This document shows positions 25,132 to 34,443 of a stretch of 64,000 bases of DNA, in pieces (the stretch's first letter is position 1; every line of letters starts with the position of its first letter). The notes beneath the pieces were generated by a model that was not told the origin of the DNA, did no database searches, and saw nothing but the letters and a program-made list of their open reading frames with translations. The position numbers and the translations under genes are program-made. Origin of the DNA: Streptomyces sp. NBC_01275 (GTDB lineage Bacteria > Actinomycetota > Actinomycetes > Streptomycetales > Streptomycetaceae); the NCBI RefSeq assembly GCF_026340655.1, contig NZ_JAPEOZ010000001.1:4278001-4342000 (forward strand), given 5' to 3'.

Positions 25132-26475
25132 ATGACCGGCAGGCGACGCATGCGAAGCACCTTCCTCCCCAGGTCCCTCCGCTTCACCGGGTCCGTCAGA
25201 GCCACCGCCGTCTCGGCGGGAGCGCTGGCCGCCTGTGCGTCGCTCGCCGTCGGCTGCGGGGTCGTCCCCGGTACCACGGGGGGTTCCGGGGACGACTCCA
25301 TCGTCGTCATGACCTGGGCCCCCGAGGGCACGGCCGCGACCAACAAGCCCGGCATGCCGGCCTTCGCCCGCGCCTACGCCCGCTGGATCAACGCCCAGGG
25401 CGGTATCAACGGCCGTAAGCTCACCGTCCTGACCTGCAACGACCACAACGACACGGTGGGCGCGGCGAAGTGCGCGCGGCGGGCGGTCAAGGAGGGCGCG
25501 GTCGCCGTGGTCGGCTCCTACAGCCAGCACTCCGACGCGTTCTTCCCTCACCTGGAGGGCGCCGGCATCCCCTACATAGGCGGCTACGGCGTCACGAACA
25601 AGGAGTTCACCAGCCCCCTGTCCTACCCCGTCAACGGCGGTCAGCCCGCGCTGCTGGCCGGTCTCGGCAAGGAGCTCGCGCCGACCTGCGGGCCGGTCTC
25701 GCTGGTCCGCCCCGACACCATCGCGGGCGACGCGCTGCCTCCCATGCTCGACGCCGGTCTGAAGACGGGCGGGCACGACCCGTCCGACGACCAGCTGGCC
25801 GCGGAGGACGCCGCCGAGTACTCGGCGCAGGCCCAGGAGGCCCTGCACAAGGCGACCGCCGGCCCGACGCAGACGGCCCAGACCGGGGGGACGGGGAAGA
25901 AGGGGTGTGTGGTGGCCGCGCTCGGGGACCGCACCAGCACCTTCATGGACTCCTTCCGACGCACCCGCGACGACTATCCCGGGGTGTCCACCGGCACCGT
26001 GCTGGGCAGCGTGGACCAGACGATCGTCGACGCGAGCGGCGGCGCGTCGGGACCGTTCGAGGGGGCGTACGTCGCCGGCTGGTACCCGGTCTCGAGCGAT
26101 CCGGCCTGGGCCCCGATGAAGAAGGTGATCAGCGAGCAGGCCTTCACCGACACCCGTATCGACCCCACGGACACCGGGGTGCAGACCACCTGGATCGCCT
26201 ACACCGTGTTCCGGCAGGTCGTGGAGTCGCTGGGGGACGGCAAGGTGAGCGCCGACACCGTGCGGGGCGCGCTGGACGACGGGCTGAAGGTCACCACCGG
26301 CGACCTCACGCCGACGCTGCGCTGGGAGTTCACCGGCCGGCTGGCCTCCATCGGCTTCCCGCGCCTGGTCAACGCCGACGTCACCCTCCAGTCCGTACGG
26401 CAGGGCCGGCTGGTGGCCGCCAGGAAGGGCTTCGTCGACATGACGGGGACGCTGGAGAAGGCCGACGTGGACTGA
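25132..26475 (+). CDS. ABC transporter substrate-binding lipoprotein (LivK-like, type I periplasmic fold)
   Basis: About 447 residues from the ATG at 25132; the ATG at 25150 has AGG at better spacing and the frame stays open to 24889. The N-terminus has Arg residues, a hydrophobic stretch (VSAGALAACASLAV) and a lipobox-like AVGC, predicting a lipoprotein on the outer face of the membrane. The mature part is a Peripla_BP_6-type domain (INAQGGINGRKLTVL, AVVGSYSQHSDAFFPHLEGA). No permease or ATPase gene is adjacent, so it is an orphan receptor, for amino acids or similar by family. Confidence 0.85.
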   Translation: MTGRRRMRSTFLPRSLRFTGSVRATAVSAGALAACASLAVGCGVVPGTTGGSGDDSIVVMTWAPEGTAATNKPGMPAFARAYARWINAQGGINGRKLTVLTCNDHNDTVGAAKCARRAVKEGAVAVVGSYSQHSDAFFPHLEGAGIPYIGGYGVTNKEFTSPLSYPVNGGQPALLAGLGKELAPTCGPVSLVRPDTIAGDALPPMLDAGLKTGGHDPSDDQLAAEDAAEYSAQAQEALHKATAGPTQTAQTGGTGKKGCVVAALGDRTSTFMDSFRRTRDDYPGVSTGTVLGSVDQTIVDASGGASGPFEGAYVAGWYPVSSDPAWAPMKKVISEQAFTDTRIDPTDTGVQTTWIAYTVFRQVVESLGDGKVSADTVRGALDDGLKVTTGDLTPTLRWEFTGRLASIGFPRLVNADVTLQSVRQGRLVAARKGFVDMTGTLEKADVD

Positions 26476-26485
26476 GCCCAGGTCG

Positions 26486-26557
26486 GAGCCGGGTTCAGAG
26501 CCGGGTTCAGAGCTGGGTTCAGAGCTGGGTTCAGAGCTGGGTTCAGAGCTGGGTGGG
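26486..26557. repeat. Six 12-bp tandem units at convergent gene ends
   Basis: Units GAGCCGGGTTCA/GAGCTGGGTTCA fill the gap between the convergent solute-binding and repeat-rich membrane protein genes. The stop of the minus gene (26543) lies in unit five and its last residues in unit six. Dyad symmetry is weak, so it is not an obvious terminator. Confidence 0.9.
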
Positions 26558-28234
26558 CTGGCGCTCGGTCAGTCCGTACGTCCTGGCGATCTCGTTCCAG
26601 AGCTTGGCGGCCTCGGCCTTCTGGGTGCTGGCGGTGCCGCTCGCGGCGTTGCCGGCCTGCGTCTCGGCCGTGCTGCGGGCGGTGCCCTTCCGGCAGCTCT
26701 TCTTCTTGTTGGCGGCGACCTGGTCGGCCCAGGCCGCGTAGTGGTCGTCGGCGGACGCGGACGCCTGCCACGCCTTGGTGAGGGCGGTGGTCAGCGCGGC
26801 GTGGTTCGGGAGCTGGTCGACGGCCAGCCCGGACAGCTTGGTGACCAGGCCGGTGCGCTGGGTGGCCGCGTTGCGCAGGTCGGAGGCGGCCTGGGAGAGG
26901 TTGTCGCACGCCTTCACCGAGGCCACCGCGCTGATCACGCTGGCCCGGCTGCTGCCGCTGTCCGCGAGCAGCTTGTCCAGGGCGGTCGCCTGCTGCTCGG
27001 CCGCACCGGAGGACGCCGACGCCGAACCCTCGGACGCGGGCGCGGACGCGGCGACGGTCTTGTTGTCGTCGCCCTGGTCGCCGCCGCCCCCGAGGAGCGC
27101 GCCCGCGCCGACCCCGACGACCGCGAGGGCCACCCCGATCCCCGCGAACAACGGCACCCGCGAGCCCGTACGACCGCCGCCTCGGCCTCCGTCGTCGCCG
27201 TCCCGCGCCCCGCGCCGAGAGGGCTGGGGGGAACGGGCGGCGGGCCCGGCGCCGTACCCCTGCGGGCCGCCGTGACCGGCGTACGCGGGCGGCTCGGGCT
27301 CGGAGAAGCGCGGCAGCTGCTGTGTGGACCCGGCGGGGCTCTCGCTGCCGGGCCCACTGCGGAAGAGGTTGTCGAACTCGGCGGGCGGCTGCCCGGTCAC
27401 GGGCGGGATGTACTGCGTGGCCTCCGCGTCGGGGCCGGAGGAAGGCAGGGGGCCAGGGCCCGGCTGCGGGCTGCGGCCCAGGAAGTGCGTCGACTCGGCG
27501 GGCGTCTCGGGCGGCAGCGCGCCGGGTCCCACCGGCGGCAGATACTGCGTCGCCCCCTCGTCGACGGAGGCGGGAGCGGGGGCCGCGGCGGGGACCGGCG
27601 GCAGGTACTGGGTGCGGCCGTCGTCGACCGGGCCGGCCGGGATCGGCGGTATGTACTGGGTCGCGCCCTCGTCGACGGGCGGCAGCGGCATCCCGGCCGC
27701 ACCTTGCCCGTACGCCGATCCCGACCCGCCCTGGCCGTAAGCCGACCCCGGGGCGCTCTGGCCGTACGTCGGTCCCTGCCCGCCCGGCTGGTAGGCGGCC
27801 GCCGGTGCGCTCTCCGGCGGGAGCGGGCCCGCGCCCTGCTGAGGGGCGTGCTGGGGGGCGTTCCACTGCTGCTGGTCGGCCGGGAGCGGCCAGCTCTGGC
27901 CCGGCTGCGGGGCGGGCGACTGCTGGTCGGGGCCCCAGGGCTGTCCCCAGGTCTGCCCGCCGGACGGCGCCTGCTGCCCGTACTCCTGCTGGTTCCCGTA
28001 CTCCTGCTGGGTTCCGTACTCCTGCTGGTTCCCGTACTCCTGCTGGGTGCCGTAGTCCTGCTGGGTTCCGTACTGGCCGGAATAGTGCCCCGGCGGGGTC
28101 GCCGGTTGGGGGCCGGGGCGTGATCCGCTCGTCGTCATGCCCGGCAGCAGGGGTTCCCCGCCGTCGGAGGGCAGCACGATGCCTTCGTGCGCGGGCCGCG
28201 CCGAGGGCTCCTCGCCCTGTCCACTCTGCGTCAC
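26543..28234 (-). CDS. Repeat-rich single-span membrane protein, function unknown
   Basis: 563 residues from a GTG at 28234 with TAGGAG upstream. Residues about 45-90 are six-residue Tyr-Gly-Xaa-Gln-Gln-Glu repeats (QEYGNQQEYGTQQEYG). Residues 90-330 are Pro/Gly/Gln-rich with recurring ATQYIPPV-type units. One membrane span (LFAGIGVALAVVGVGAGALL) at about 370 is followed by an extracytoplasmic domain with two Cys (VKACDNLSQAASDL and KKSCRKGTAR) that could form a disulfide. The layout (long disordered cytoplasmic part, one span, small outer domain) resembles cell-envelope scaffold or anchor proteins, but I recognise no family. Confidence 0.75.
   Translation of the reverse strand: MTQSGQGEEPSARPAHEGIVLPSDGGEPLLPGMTTSGSRPGPQPATPPGHYSGQYGTQQDYGTQQEYGNQQEYGTQQEYGNQQEYGQQAPSGGQTWGQPWGPDQQSPAPQPGQSWPLPADQQQWNAPQHAPQQGAGPLPPESAPAAAYQPGGQGPTYGQSAPGSAYGQGGSGSAYGQGAAGMPLPPVDEGATQYIPPIPAGPVDDGRTQYLPPVPAAAPAPASVDEGATQYLPPVGPGALPPETPAESTHFLGRSPQPGPGPLPSSGPDAEATQYIPPVTGQPPAEFDNLFRSGPGSESPAGSTQQLPRFSEPEPPAYAGHGGPQGYGAGPAARSPQPSRRGARDGDDGGRGGGRTGSRVPLFAGIGVALAVVGVGAGALLGGGGDQGDDNKTVAASAPASEGSASASSGAAEQQATALDKLLADSGSSRASVISAVASVKACDNLSQAASDLRNAATQRTGLVTKLSGLAVDQLPNHAALTTALTKAWQASASADDHYAAWADQVAANKKKSCRKGTARSTAETQAGNAASGTASTQKAEAAKLWNEIARTYGLTERQPTQL
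27967..28080. repeat. 18-bp in-frame repeats encoding Tyr/Gln-rich units
   Basis: Repeats of the type CGTACTCCTGCTGGTTCC encode six-residue EYGNQQ or EYGTQQ units near the N-terminus of the membrane protein. Confidence 0.85.
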
Positions 28235-28468
28235 CGGGACTCCTACGAATGGGGGACTTTCGGAATCGTCGGCTCACGCTACCGGGTCCCCGGAACCCCG
28301 TGCCACGCAGCTCAGACCGTGATCTCCCTCCCAGTGACGTCGGTTACAGATCCAAAAGACACGCGGACCCGACGCGGCGGTGATCCGGAGCGCCGTGCGC
28401 GGGGTCCGTCGCGTCCCGCCCGGGAACCCGTCGTTCTCCGCGCGTTCACGCGACGGCGCCCCGTCCGT

Positions 28469-29854
28469 TCACGCCGCGGTCTGCAACTCCAGCCGCGCTC
28501 CGAACTCCCGCACCACCGCCTCCTCACGGAAAGGTTCCAGCCGCTGCTGGAGGTCCTCCAGGTACTCCGCGCCCCGGTTGGAACGGAGCGTCTCCAGCAA
28601 CTCGACCGCCTTCAGACCGGTGTTGCAGGCCTGTTCGACCTCGCGCTGCTGCACCTGCGCGGTGGCCAGCAGGACGTACCCGATCGCGCGCCGGCGCGCA
28701 CGGCTCTCGGGGTGCCCGGCCAGGGACTGCTCCGCGCAGCGCGCCGCCGCCTCGGCCTGGCCCAGGTCGCGGTGGCAGTGCGCCAACTCGTCGGCCAGAT
28801 AGGCCTCGTCGAAGTGCGCGATCCACGCGGGGTCGTCCCCGGCGGCGGGATCGGCGGCCTCCAGCGCCGACACCGCCCGCCCGGACGCGGCCTGCGCCGA
28901 CCGGACGTCGCCCATCAGGGCGTGGCCGCGCGCCTCCGCAGCGAGGAACATCGCCTCCGCGCGCGGGGTCACCCGCCCGCGCGCGCCCTCCTGTGCCGCA
29001 CGCGCCAACTGGGCGATCTCGCGCGGGTTTCCGAGCTGGGCGGCGAGGTGGCTCATGGAGGCGGCGAGGACATAGCCGCCGTAGCCGCGGTCGCCCGCCG
29101 CCTGGGCGAGGCGCAGCGCCTGGATGTAGTAGCGCTGGGCGAGGCCCGGTTGCCCGGTGTCGACGGCCATGTACCCGGCGAGCTCCGTCAACCGGGCCAC
29201 GGAGGCGAAGAGTTCACGCCCCACCGCCTCCCGGTAGGAGCCGGCCAGCAGCCCCGAGACGACGCTGTTGAGGTAGTGCACGACGACCGGGCGCACATGC
29301 CCGCTGCCGTACTGGTGGTCCAGGTCGACCAGCGCCTGGGTCATCGCCTTCACGGCCGCCACGTCGGACAGGCCCACCCGGGGTCCCGCCGAGCGCGCCA
29401 CCTGGGCGTCGGCGGACGAGATCAGCCAGTCGCGGCTCGGCTCGACCAGCGCCGAGGCGGCCACGGACGAACCGGAGAGGAAGTCGCGTCGGCCCACGTC
29501 GCTGCGCCACAGCTCGCAGACCTGCTCGATGGCCCCCAGTACCGTCGGCGAGAACTGGAGACCGACGCCCGAGGCCAGGTTCTTGCCGTTGGCCATGCCG
29601 ATCTCGTCGATCGTGACCGTACGGCCGAGTTTGCGGCCGAGCGCCTCCGCGATGATCGCCGGGGCCCGTCCGCGCGGCTGCTGTCCGCGCAGCCAACGGG
29701 CCACGGACGTCTTGTCGTAGCGCAGGTCGAGTCCGTGCTCGGCGCCGCACATGTTGACGCGGCGGGCGAGCCCGGCGTTCGAGCACCCCGCCTCCTGGAT
29801 GAGCGCCTGCAGCCGTTCGTTCGGCTGCCGCGCGACTAGAGGCCTTGCGGCCAT
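28469..29854 (-). CDS. HTH/TPR-type transcriptional regulator
   Basis: 461 residues from the ATG at 29854, with AGGGGG upstream. The N-terminal 75 residues carry an atypical helix-turn-helix (NERLQALIQEAGCSNAGLAR and DKTSVARWLRGQQPRGRAP). The rest is helical with TPR-like motifs (QRYYIQALRLAQAAGDRGYG, AEAAARCAEQSLAGHPESRA). This architecture is common in Streptomyces regulators of development and antibiotic production such as the Nsd group, but I cannot assign it to a named one. Four CACGTG-like boxes lie upstream of the start and may be its own control sites. Confidence 0.85.
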   Translation of the reverse strand: MAARPLVARQPNERLQALIQEAGCSNAGLARRVNMCGAEHGLDLRYDKTSVARWLRGQQPRGRAPAIIAEALGRKLGRTVTIDEIGMANGKNLASGVGLQFSPTVLGAIEQVCELWRSDVGRRDFLSGSSVAASALVEPSRDWLISSADAQVARSAGPRVGLSDVAAVKAMTQALVDLDHQYGSGHVRPVVVHYLNSVVSGLLAGSYREAVGRELFASVARLTELAGYMAVDTGQPGLAQRYYIQALRLAQAAGDRGYGGYVLAASMSHLAAQLGNPREIAQLARAAQEGARGRVTPRAEAMFLAAEARGHALMGDVRSAQAASGRAVSALEAADPAAGDDPAWIAHFDEAYLADELAHCHRDLGQAEAAARCAEQSLAGHPESRARRRAIGYVLLATAQVQQREVEQACNTGLKAVELLETLRSNRGAEYLEDLQQRLEPFREEAVVREFGARLELQTAA

Positions 29855-30194
29855 TGGCACTACCCCCTGTGGCTGCGGTCCCTGCCCACACACCGAGTTG
29901 ACGTGTCGTCACGTGCTCTTCCACGTGTGCGTCCACGTGTCTTCCACCGAAAAGATCCGGCCGAGAAGATCGATGCCCCGCAGGCATGACGAAAATGCGA
30001 GGCATGTGAGGATTGCCGAGGATTGCCGGGTTACAGGCGGAAGTCGCCCCCCGTGAGTGACTACCCGCTCCCGCGCCCGTTCCTCCCACGCGCCCCCATC
30101 CGTGCACCTATGCGCCCCGGACGCGGAATCGATGCTCCTCCCCCGCGCATATGGGCGGGCGTAACCCCTGGTGACCGCTAGAGTTGTGCTCATC
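29855..30194. other. Divergent promoter region with CACGTG array
   Basis: 340 bases between the divergent regulator and prim-pol genes. It holds four CACGTG-like boxes at 29900-29939, a 10-bp tandem GAGGATTGCC pair at 30008-30027, and a candidate -10 (TAGAGT at 30179-30184) for the plus-strand gene. No ORF is supported. Confidence 0.6.
29900..29939. promoter_or_regulatory. Array of CACGTG boxes
   Basis: GACGTG at 29900, then CACGTG at 29910, 29922 and 29934, the last three exactly 12 bases apart. CACGTG is self-complementary, so each is a small dyad. Located 46-85 bases upstream of the regulator start. Confidence 0.5.
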
Positions 30195-30848
30195 GTGGAA
30201 GAGACCATCGCGGGCGCCGACGCCACTCAAATCCCGAAGCAGCGCGGGGAATCGCTGCTCGAGACCGCTGTTCGCTACGCCGAGGAACGTCATTGGGACG
30301 TGTTCCCCGGCACCTGGCTGGACACCGTCGACGGAGTGCAGCGCTGCTCGTGCGGCGACGCGGCGTGCGACGCGCCGGGCGCGCACCCTGCCCGCCCCGA
30401 CTGGGCGACGCAGGCCACCGGGAGCGCGACCGTGGCCCGGCGGATGTGGCAGAAGCAGCCGACCGCTTCGATCCTGCTGCCGACGGGGCGTACGTTCGAC
30501 GCGGTGTCCGTTCCGGAGTCGGCCGGGTTCCTGGCGTTGGCCCGGATGGAACGCATGGAGTTGACGCTCGGTCCGGTGACGTTGACGCCGGACCGGCGGA
30601 TGCAGTTCTTCGTGCTGCCGGGGGCGTCGGCGAAGGTGCCGGACCTGGTGCGCAAGCTCGGCTGGTCGCTGGGGGCGCTCGATCTCGTGACCTTGGGCGA
30701 GGGGTCGTATGTGGCTGCGCCGCCTACGCGGTTCGGGTCACGGGGGGCCGTGCAGTGGGCCTGTCGGCCTACTGCGGCCAATCGGTGGCTGCCGGACGCC
30801 GAGGAGTTGATCTCTCCGTTGGCTTATGCGTGCGGCAGGGATCGTTAA
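30195..30848 (+). CDS. Bifunctional DNA primase/polymerase N-terminal domain protein
   Basis: About 217 residues from the GTG at 30195 (in-frame GTG at 30186 also possible); a -10-like TAGAGT just upstream suggests a very short leader. The sequence follows the prim-pol-like pattern of actinobacterial proteins: AVRYAEERHWDVFPGTWL, a Cys pair in CSCGDAACDAPGAHPARPDW, and GSYVAAPPTRF. The usual catalytic acidic pair of active prim-pols is not evident, and the protein is short with no helicase domain, so it may be a non-replicative relative. No mobile-element context is seen. Confidence 0.75.
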   Translation: MEETIAGADATQIPKQRGESLLETAVRYAEERHWDVFPGTWLDTVDGVQRCSCGDAACDAPGAHPARPDWATQATGSATVARRMWQKQPTASILLPTGRTFDAVSVPESAGFLALARMERMELTLGPVTLTPDRRMQFFVLPGASAKVPDLVRKLGWSLGALDLVTLGEGSYVAAPPTRFGSRGAVQWACRPTAANRWLPDAEELISPLAYACGRDR

Positions 30849-30867
30849 CGGCGCGCCTTTTCGTCTG

Positions 30868-30972
30868 CGTGGTTGGTCGTTCGTCGGCGGGTACGGGTTG
30901 TTTGTGGTTGCTCGCGCTCACGCGGCGGAGCCGCATATCGATACAGCCGCGCGCCCCTTTGCGGCGCGCTCA
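30868..30972. repeat. Dispersed Streptomyces intergenic repeat
   Basis: Contains CTCACGCGGCGGAGCCGCAT then ATCGATACAGCC and a GCGCGCCCCTTT end, nearly identical to the copy at 47600-47675. It fills the gap before the ABC transporter, and its end supplies the candidate -35 of that promoter. Confidence 0.75.
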
Positions 30973-30985
30973 CTCGCCGTAGGGT
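30959..30985 (+). promoter_or_regulatory. Candidate leaderless promoter of the ABC transporter operon
   Basis: TTGCGG (30959-30964), 15-base spacer, TAGGGT (30980-30985), then six bases to the ATG at 30992 and no Shine-Dalgarno sequence. The -35 lies in the end of a dispersed repeat. Confidence 0.45.
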
Positions 30986-30991
30986 TCATCC

Positions 30992-31759
30992 ATGACGTCC
31001 GTGCGTGTGCGAGATCTGTGGAAGCGGTTCGGGCAGCAGGTCGCCGTTGCTGGGATCGATCTTGATCTGCCCTCGGGGAAGTTCATCGGGCTCGTGGGGC
31101 CGAACGGGGCGGGGAAGACCACCACTCTCTCGATGGTGACCGGGCTGCTGCGGCCCGATCACGGGAGTGTGGAGGTCGTCGGGCGGGACGTGTGGCGGGA
31201 TCCCGTCGAGGTGAAGGCGCGGATCGGGGTGCTGCCGGAGGGGCTCCGGCTGTTCGAGCGGCTGTCGGGGCGTGAACTGCTCGGATACAGCGGGCGGTTG
31301 CGCGGACTGCCCGGAGCCGAGGTCGACAAACGGGCCGCACAGCTTCTCGACGTCCTCGATCTGGCCGGCGCCCAGCACAAGCTCGTCGTCGACTACTCGA
31401 CCGGCATGCGCAAGAAGATCGGGCTCGCGGCCGCGCTGCTGCACAACCCCGAGGTGCTCTTCCTCGACGAACCCTTCGAAGGGGTCGACCCGGTGTCCGC
31501 GCAGATCATCCGCGGGGTGCTGGAGCGGTACACGGCGTCGGGGGCGACGGTCGTCTTCTCGTCCCATGTCATGGAGCTCGTCGAGTCGTTGTGCGACTGG
31601 GTCGCCGTGATGGCGGCGGGCCGCATCCGGGCCCACGGGACGCTGGAGGAGGTGCGCGGGTCCGCGCCCTCGCTGCAGCAGGCCTTCCTGGAGCTGGTCG
31701 GGGCGCAGGGCCGGGACACCGGGGCCGAGCTGGACTGGCTGGGCGGCGGGGCCCGATGA
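30992..31759 (+). CDS. ABC transporter ATP-binding protein
   Basis: 255 residues with Walker A GPNGAGKTTT, Q-loop region, signature YSTGMRKKIGLAAALL, Walker B VLFLDEPF and switch His (SSHVMEL). It belongs to the CcmA/drug-and-multicopper-export type of ATPase that works with one large membrane subunit. The stop overlaps the permease start (ATGA at 31756). Likely leaderless transcript. The pair forms an exporter of unknown substrate; the C-terminal 25 residues are variable. Confidence 0.93.
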   Translation: MTSVRVRDLWKRFGQQVAVAGIDLDLPSGKFIGLVGPNGAGKTTTLSMVTGLLRPDHGSVEVVGRDVWRDPVEVKARIGVLPEGLRLFERLSGRELLGYSGRLRGLPGAEVDKRAAQLLDVLDLAGAQHKLVVDYSTGMRKKIGLAAALLHNPEVLFLDEPFEGVDPVSAQIIRGVLERYTASGATVVFSSHVMELVESLCDWVAVMAAGRIRAHGTLEEVRGSAPSLQQAFLELVGAQGRDTGAELDWLGGGAR

Positions 31760-33361
31760 GCGGCGCCACGACCGCGTCGATCACCCCCGTCGTCGTACGG
31801 CTGAAGTTGTCGTTGTTGCGCAACGGGTTGCGGCAGTCGGGTGGTCGGCAGGCGGCGTACATCGTCTCCGCCGTCGTCACGCTGCTGTTCGCGTCGCTGC
31901 AGCTGATCGGGCTGATCGCGCTGCGGGGGCATGAGCACGCGGCGTCGCTGGTGGTGCTGCTGGTCGCGGTGCTGGGGCTGGGGTGGGGGGTGATGCCGCT
32001 GTTCTTCCCCAGCGGCGACGAGACCCTGGACCCGACCCGGCTGGTGATGCTTCCGCTGCGGCCCCGGCCGCTGGTGCGGGCGCTGCTGGCGGCCTCGCTG
32101 GTGGGCATCGGGCCGCTGTTCACGGTGCTGATGCTGGTGGGTTCGGTGATCGCGGTGGCGCACGGGGCGGCCGCGTACGGCGTGGCGGTGCTCGGCGTCG
32201 TGCTCGCGCTGCTCGTCTGCGTGGCGTTCGCGCGGGCCGTCGCCGCCGCCAACATCCGGCTGCTGAGCAGCCGCAAGGGCCGCGATCTCGCCGTGCTCAG
32301 CGGGCTGGTCATCGCCGTCGGGGTGCAGGTCGTCAACTTCGGGGCGCAGCGGCTCGGGACGTCCGGCCTCGGGCAGCTCGATCCGGTGGCCGACGTGGTG
32401 CGCTGGCTGCCGCCCGCCTCCGCGATCGGCGCGGTCGACTCGGCGAGCGAGGGGTCGTACGGCGTCGCCGTCGCGCAGCTGCTGATCAGTGCGGGCGCAC
32501 TGGTGCTGCTGGTGGGGGTGTGGGCGCGCAGCCTGACCCGGCTGATGATCTCGCCGGACGGCTCCACCCTCCAGGCCGCCGAGCCGGCCGCCCGGGACCG
32601 GCGGACCTCGGCCGGGCTACGACGGCTGCTGCCTGGCGGGCGCACCGGCGCCGTGATGGAACGCAGCCTGCGCTACGTCTGGCGCGACCCGAAGACGAAG
32701 GCGGCCTGGGTGACGTCCCTCGCCATCGGATTCATCGTGCCGGTCTTCAACGCGTTGCAGGGCACCGGCACGATCTACTTCGCCTGCTTCGCCGCCGGGA
32801 TGCTCGGCATCCAGATGTACAACCAGTTCGGGCAGGACACCTCCGCGTTCTGGATGGTCGCGCTGACCATCTCCTCGCCCCGGGACGCCTACGTCGAGCT
32901 GCGCGCGCGTGCACTGGCACTGCTGGTGATCACCGTGCCGTACGCGATGCTGGTGACCGTGGTGACGACCGCGCTGCTGGGCGACTGGCCGAAGCTGCCC
33001 GAGGCGCTCGGGCTGTCCCTGGCGCTGCTCGGCGCGATGCTGGCGACCGGTGCGTGGACGTCGGCGCGCTTCCCGTACTCGATCCCGCAGGAGGGCTACA
33101 AGAACGTCGCCCCCGGGCAGGCCGGGCTGGCCTGGATCGCGATCTTCGGCGGGATGGTCTCGGCGGCCCTGCTGTGCGCGCCCGTCATCGCGGTGACGAT
33201 CTGGCTGAACGTCAGCGCGGCCGGTGAGGCGTGGACGTGGCTGCTGTTGCCGGGGGGGCGCGGTGTACGGCGCGGGCATCACCCTGCTGGGACTGCGGCT
33301 GGCGGCGCCCAGGACGGCGGAGCGCCTGCCGGAGATCCTGGCGGCGGTGAGCAAGGGCTGA
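31756..33361 (+). pseudogene. ABC transporter permease with 3' frameshift
   Basis: The intact design would be about 534 residues with roughly twelve membrane spans (for example LQLIGLIALRGHEHAASLVV and VSAALLCAPVIAVTIWL). Near the end the frame shifts at a run of seven G (33252-33258). As written it continues out of frame as GGRGVRRGHHPAG to a stop at 33423. Dropping one G restores GGAVYGAGITLLGLRLAAPR and a stop at 33361 that gives a normal C-terminal span and tail. Either a sequencing error or a genuine frameshift that removes the last span; the rest of the gene is undamaged and in use with the ATPase. Confidence 0.8.
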
Positions 33362-33412
33362 CCCCGGAGGGGTACGCGGATGAGCGGGCGCGGGCGGGTG
33401 CCCGGTCCCGGC

Positions 33413-34381
33413 TCACACCGTGAGCACCCCGTCGAGGAACGGCTCGATCGCCGCCCGCCACGCCTCCGGCTGGTCGTAGTGGACGAGGTGACCGGCGTCG
33501 GCCACCTCCGCGTACTCGCCGAGAGGCAGCACACGGACCATCTCCTGCGCCTCCGCGCGGCCGAGCTCGCCGTCGAGCCCGCGGACGACCAGGGCGGGGC
33601 ACTGGACCTGGGTGAGCTCCTCCCAGTGCGCGTCGTACACCCAGGTCTCGCGGGACTTCAGCATCTGCTCGGGCTCGAAGACGGGCCGCCAGCCGTCGGG
33701 GGACTCGTGCATCACCTCGGCGTAGAACTCGCCCCGGGACGGGTTGGGGCGCTCCACCCAGGGGTCGTCCTCGCCGAACCACTTGCGGACGTCGGCGAGG
33801 GTGGCGAAGGGGACGGGCCAGGACTTGAACCAGTCGCCCCACTCGCGCTGCGAGGCCGCACCGAGTGCGGAGGCCCGCATGTCGCAGATGATCACTCCGC
33901 GCACCAGGTCGGGGCGTTTCGCGGCGAGCTGCCAGGCGGTCAGTGCGCCCATGGCGTGGCCGATGAGGACGGTCGGGGCGAGGCCGAGCTGTTCCAGGGC
34001 GGCCTCCGCGTCCTCGACGTAGGCCTCGCGGGTGAAGGCGGCCTCGCCTTCCGAGGGCTTCTCGCTCTGGCCGTGGCCTCGCTGGTCGAGGGCGACCGCG
34101 CGGTGCCGCTCGGAGAGCCAGCGGGCGGTGGACGCCCAGTGCGAGGCCCGGCCCATCAGACCGTGCAGTAACAGGACGCCCGGCCGGTTCTCAGCGTCGG
34201 CGGCGACCGCGTCCGGGAGCGGCCTCTCCACGAGGCGCGCGAGCTGCGCCGGATGCGCGGACTGCGCCGGGATCACGGCCGCCGGCCCGCCGTGCGCCGG
34301 GTCGCCCTTGGGCGGGTCCCCGAACTCCCAGGCCGCCAGCCGTACGCCGCCCGCTCCGGTCACGTCGATGCGTCGCGCCAT
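33413..34381 (-). CDS. Alpha/beta hydrolase fold protein lacking the nucleophilic Ser
   Basis: 322 residues from the ATG at 34381 (GTG at 34393 possible). The fold is clear: GVLLLHGLMGRASHW, DQRGHGQS, and near the end VRGLDGELG and ADAGHLVHYDQPEAW, the last giving the catalytic His. The nucleophile elbow, normally GHSMG, reads GHAMGA, so the catalytic Ser is Ala. Either the protein is non-catalytic or uses another chemistry. Its 3' end meets the convergent permease gene. It lies next to dmdR1 on the same strand but is separated from it by 592 bases of spacer. Confidence 0.85.
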   Translation of the reverse strand: MARRIDVTGAGGVRLAAWEFGDPPKGDPAHGGPAAVIPAQSAHPAQLARLVERPLPDAVAADAENRPGVLLLHGLMGRASHWASTARWLSERHRAVALDQRGHGQSEKPSEGEAAFTREAYVEDAEAALEQLGLAPTVLIGHAMGALTAWQLAAKRPDLVRGVIICDMRASALGAASQREWGDWFKSWPVPFATLADVRKWFGEDDPWVERPNPSRGEFYAEVMHESPDGWRPVFEPEQMLKSRETWVYDAHWEELTQVQCPALVVRGLDGELGRAEAQEMVRVLPLGEYAEVADAGHLVHYDQPEAWRAAIEPFLDGVLTV

Positions 34382-34443
34382 AGGCCCTGGCACCCCCCTA
34401 CCCGTCGTACCGCTGTGCTGCCGCCGTCGTCGTGCTGCCTTCG

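Noticed and set aside
30195..30848. Prim-pol-like gene as a mark of a mobile element or plasmid remnant
   Set aside because: No integrase, attachment site, helicase or composition change nearby; the protein looks like a chromosomal Streptomyces family.
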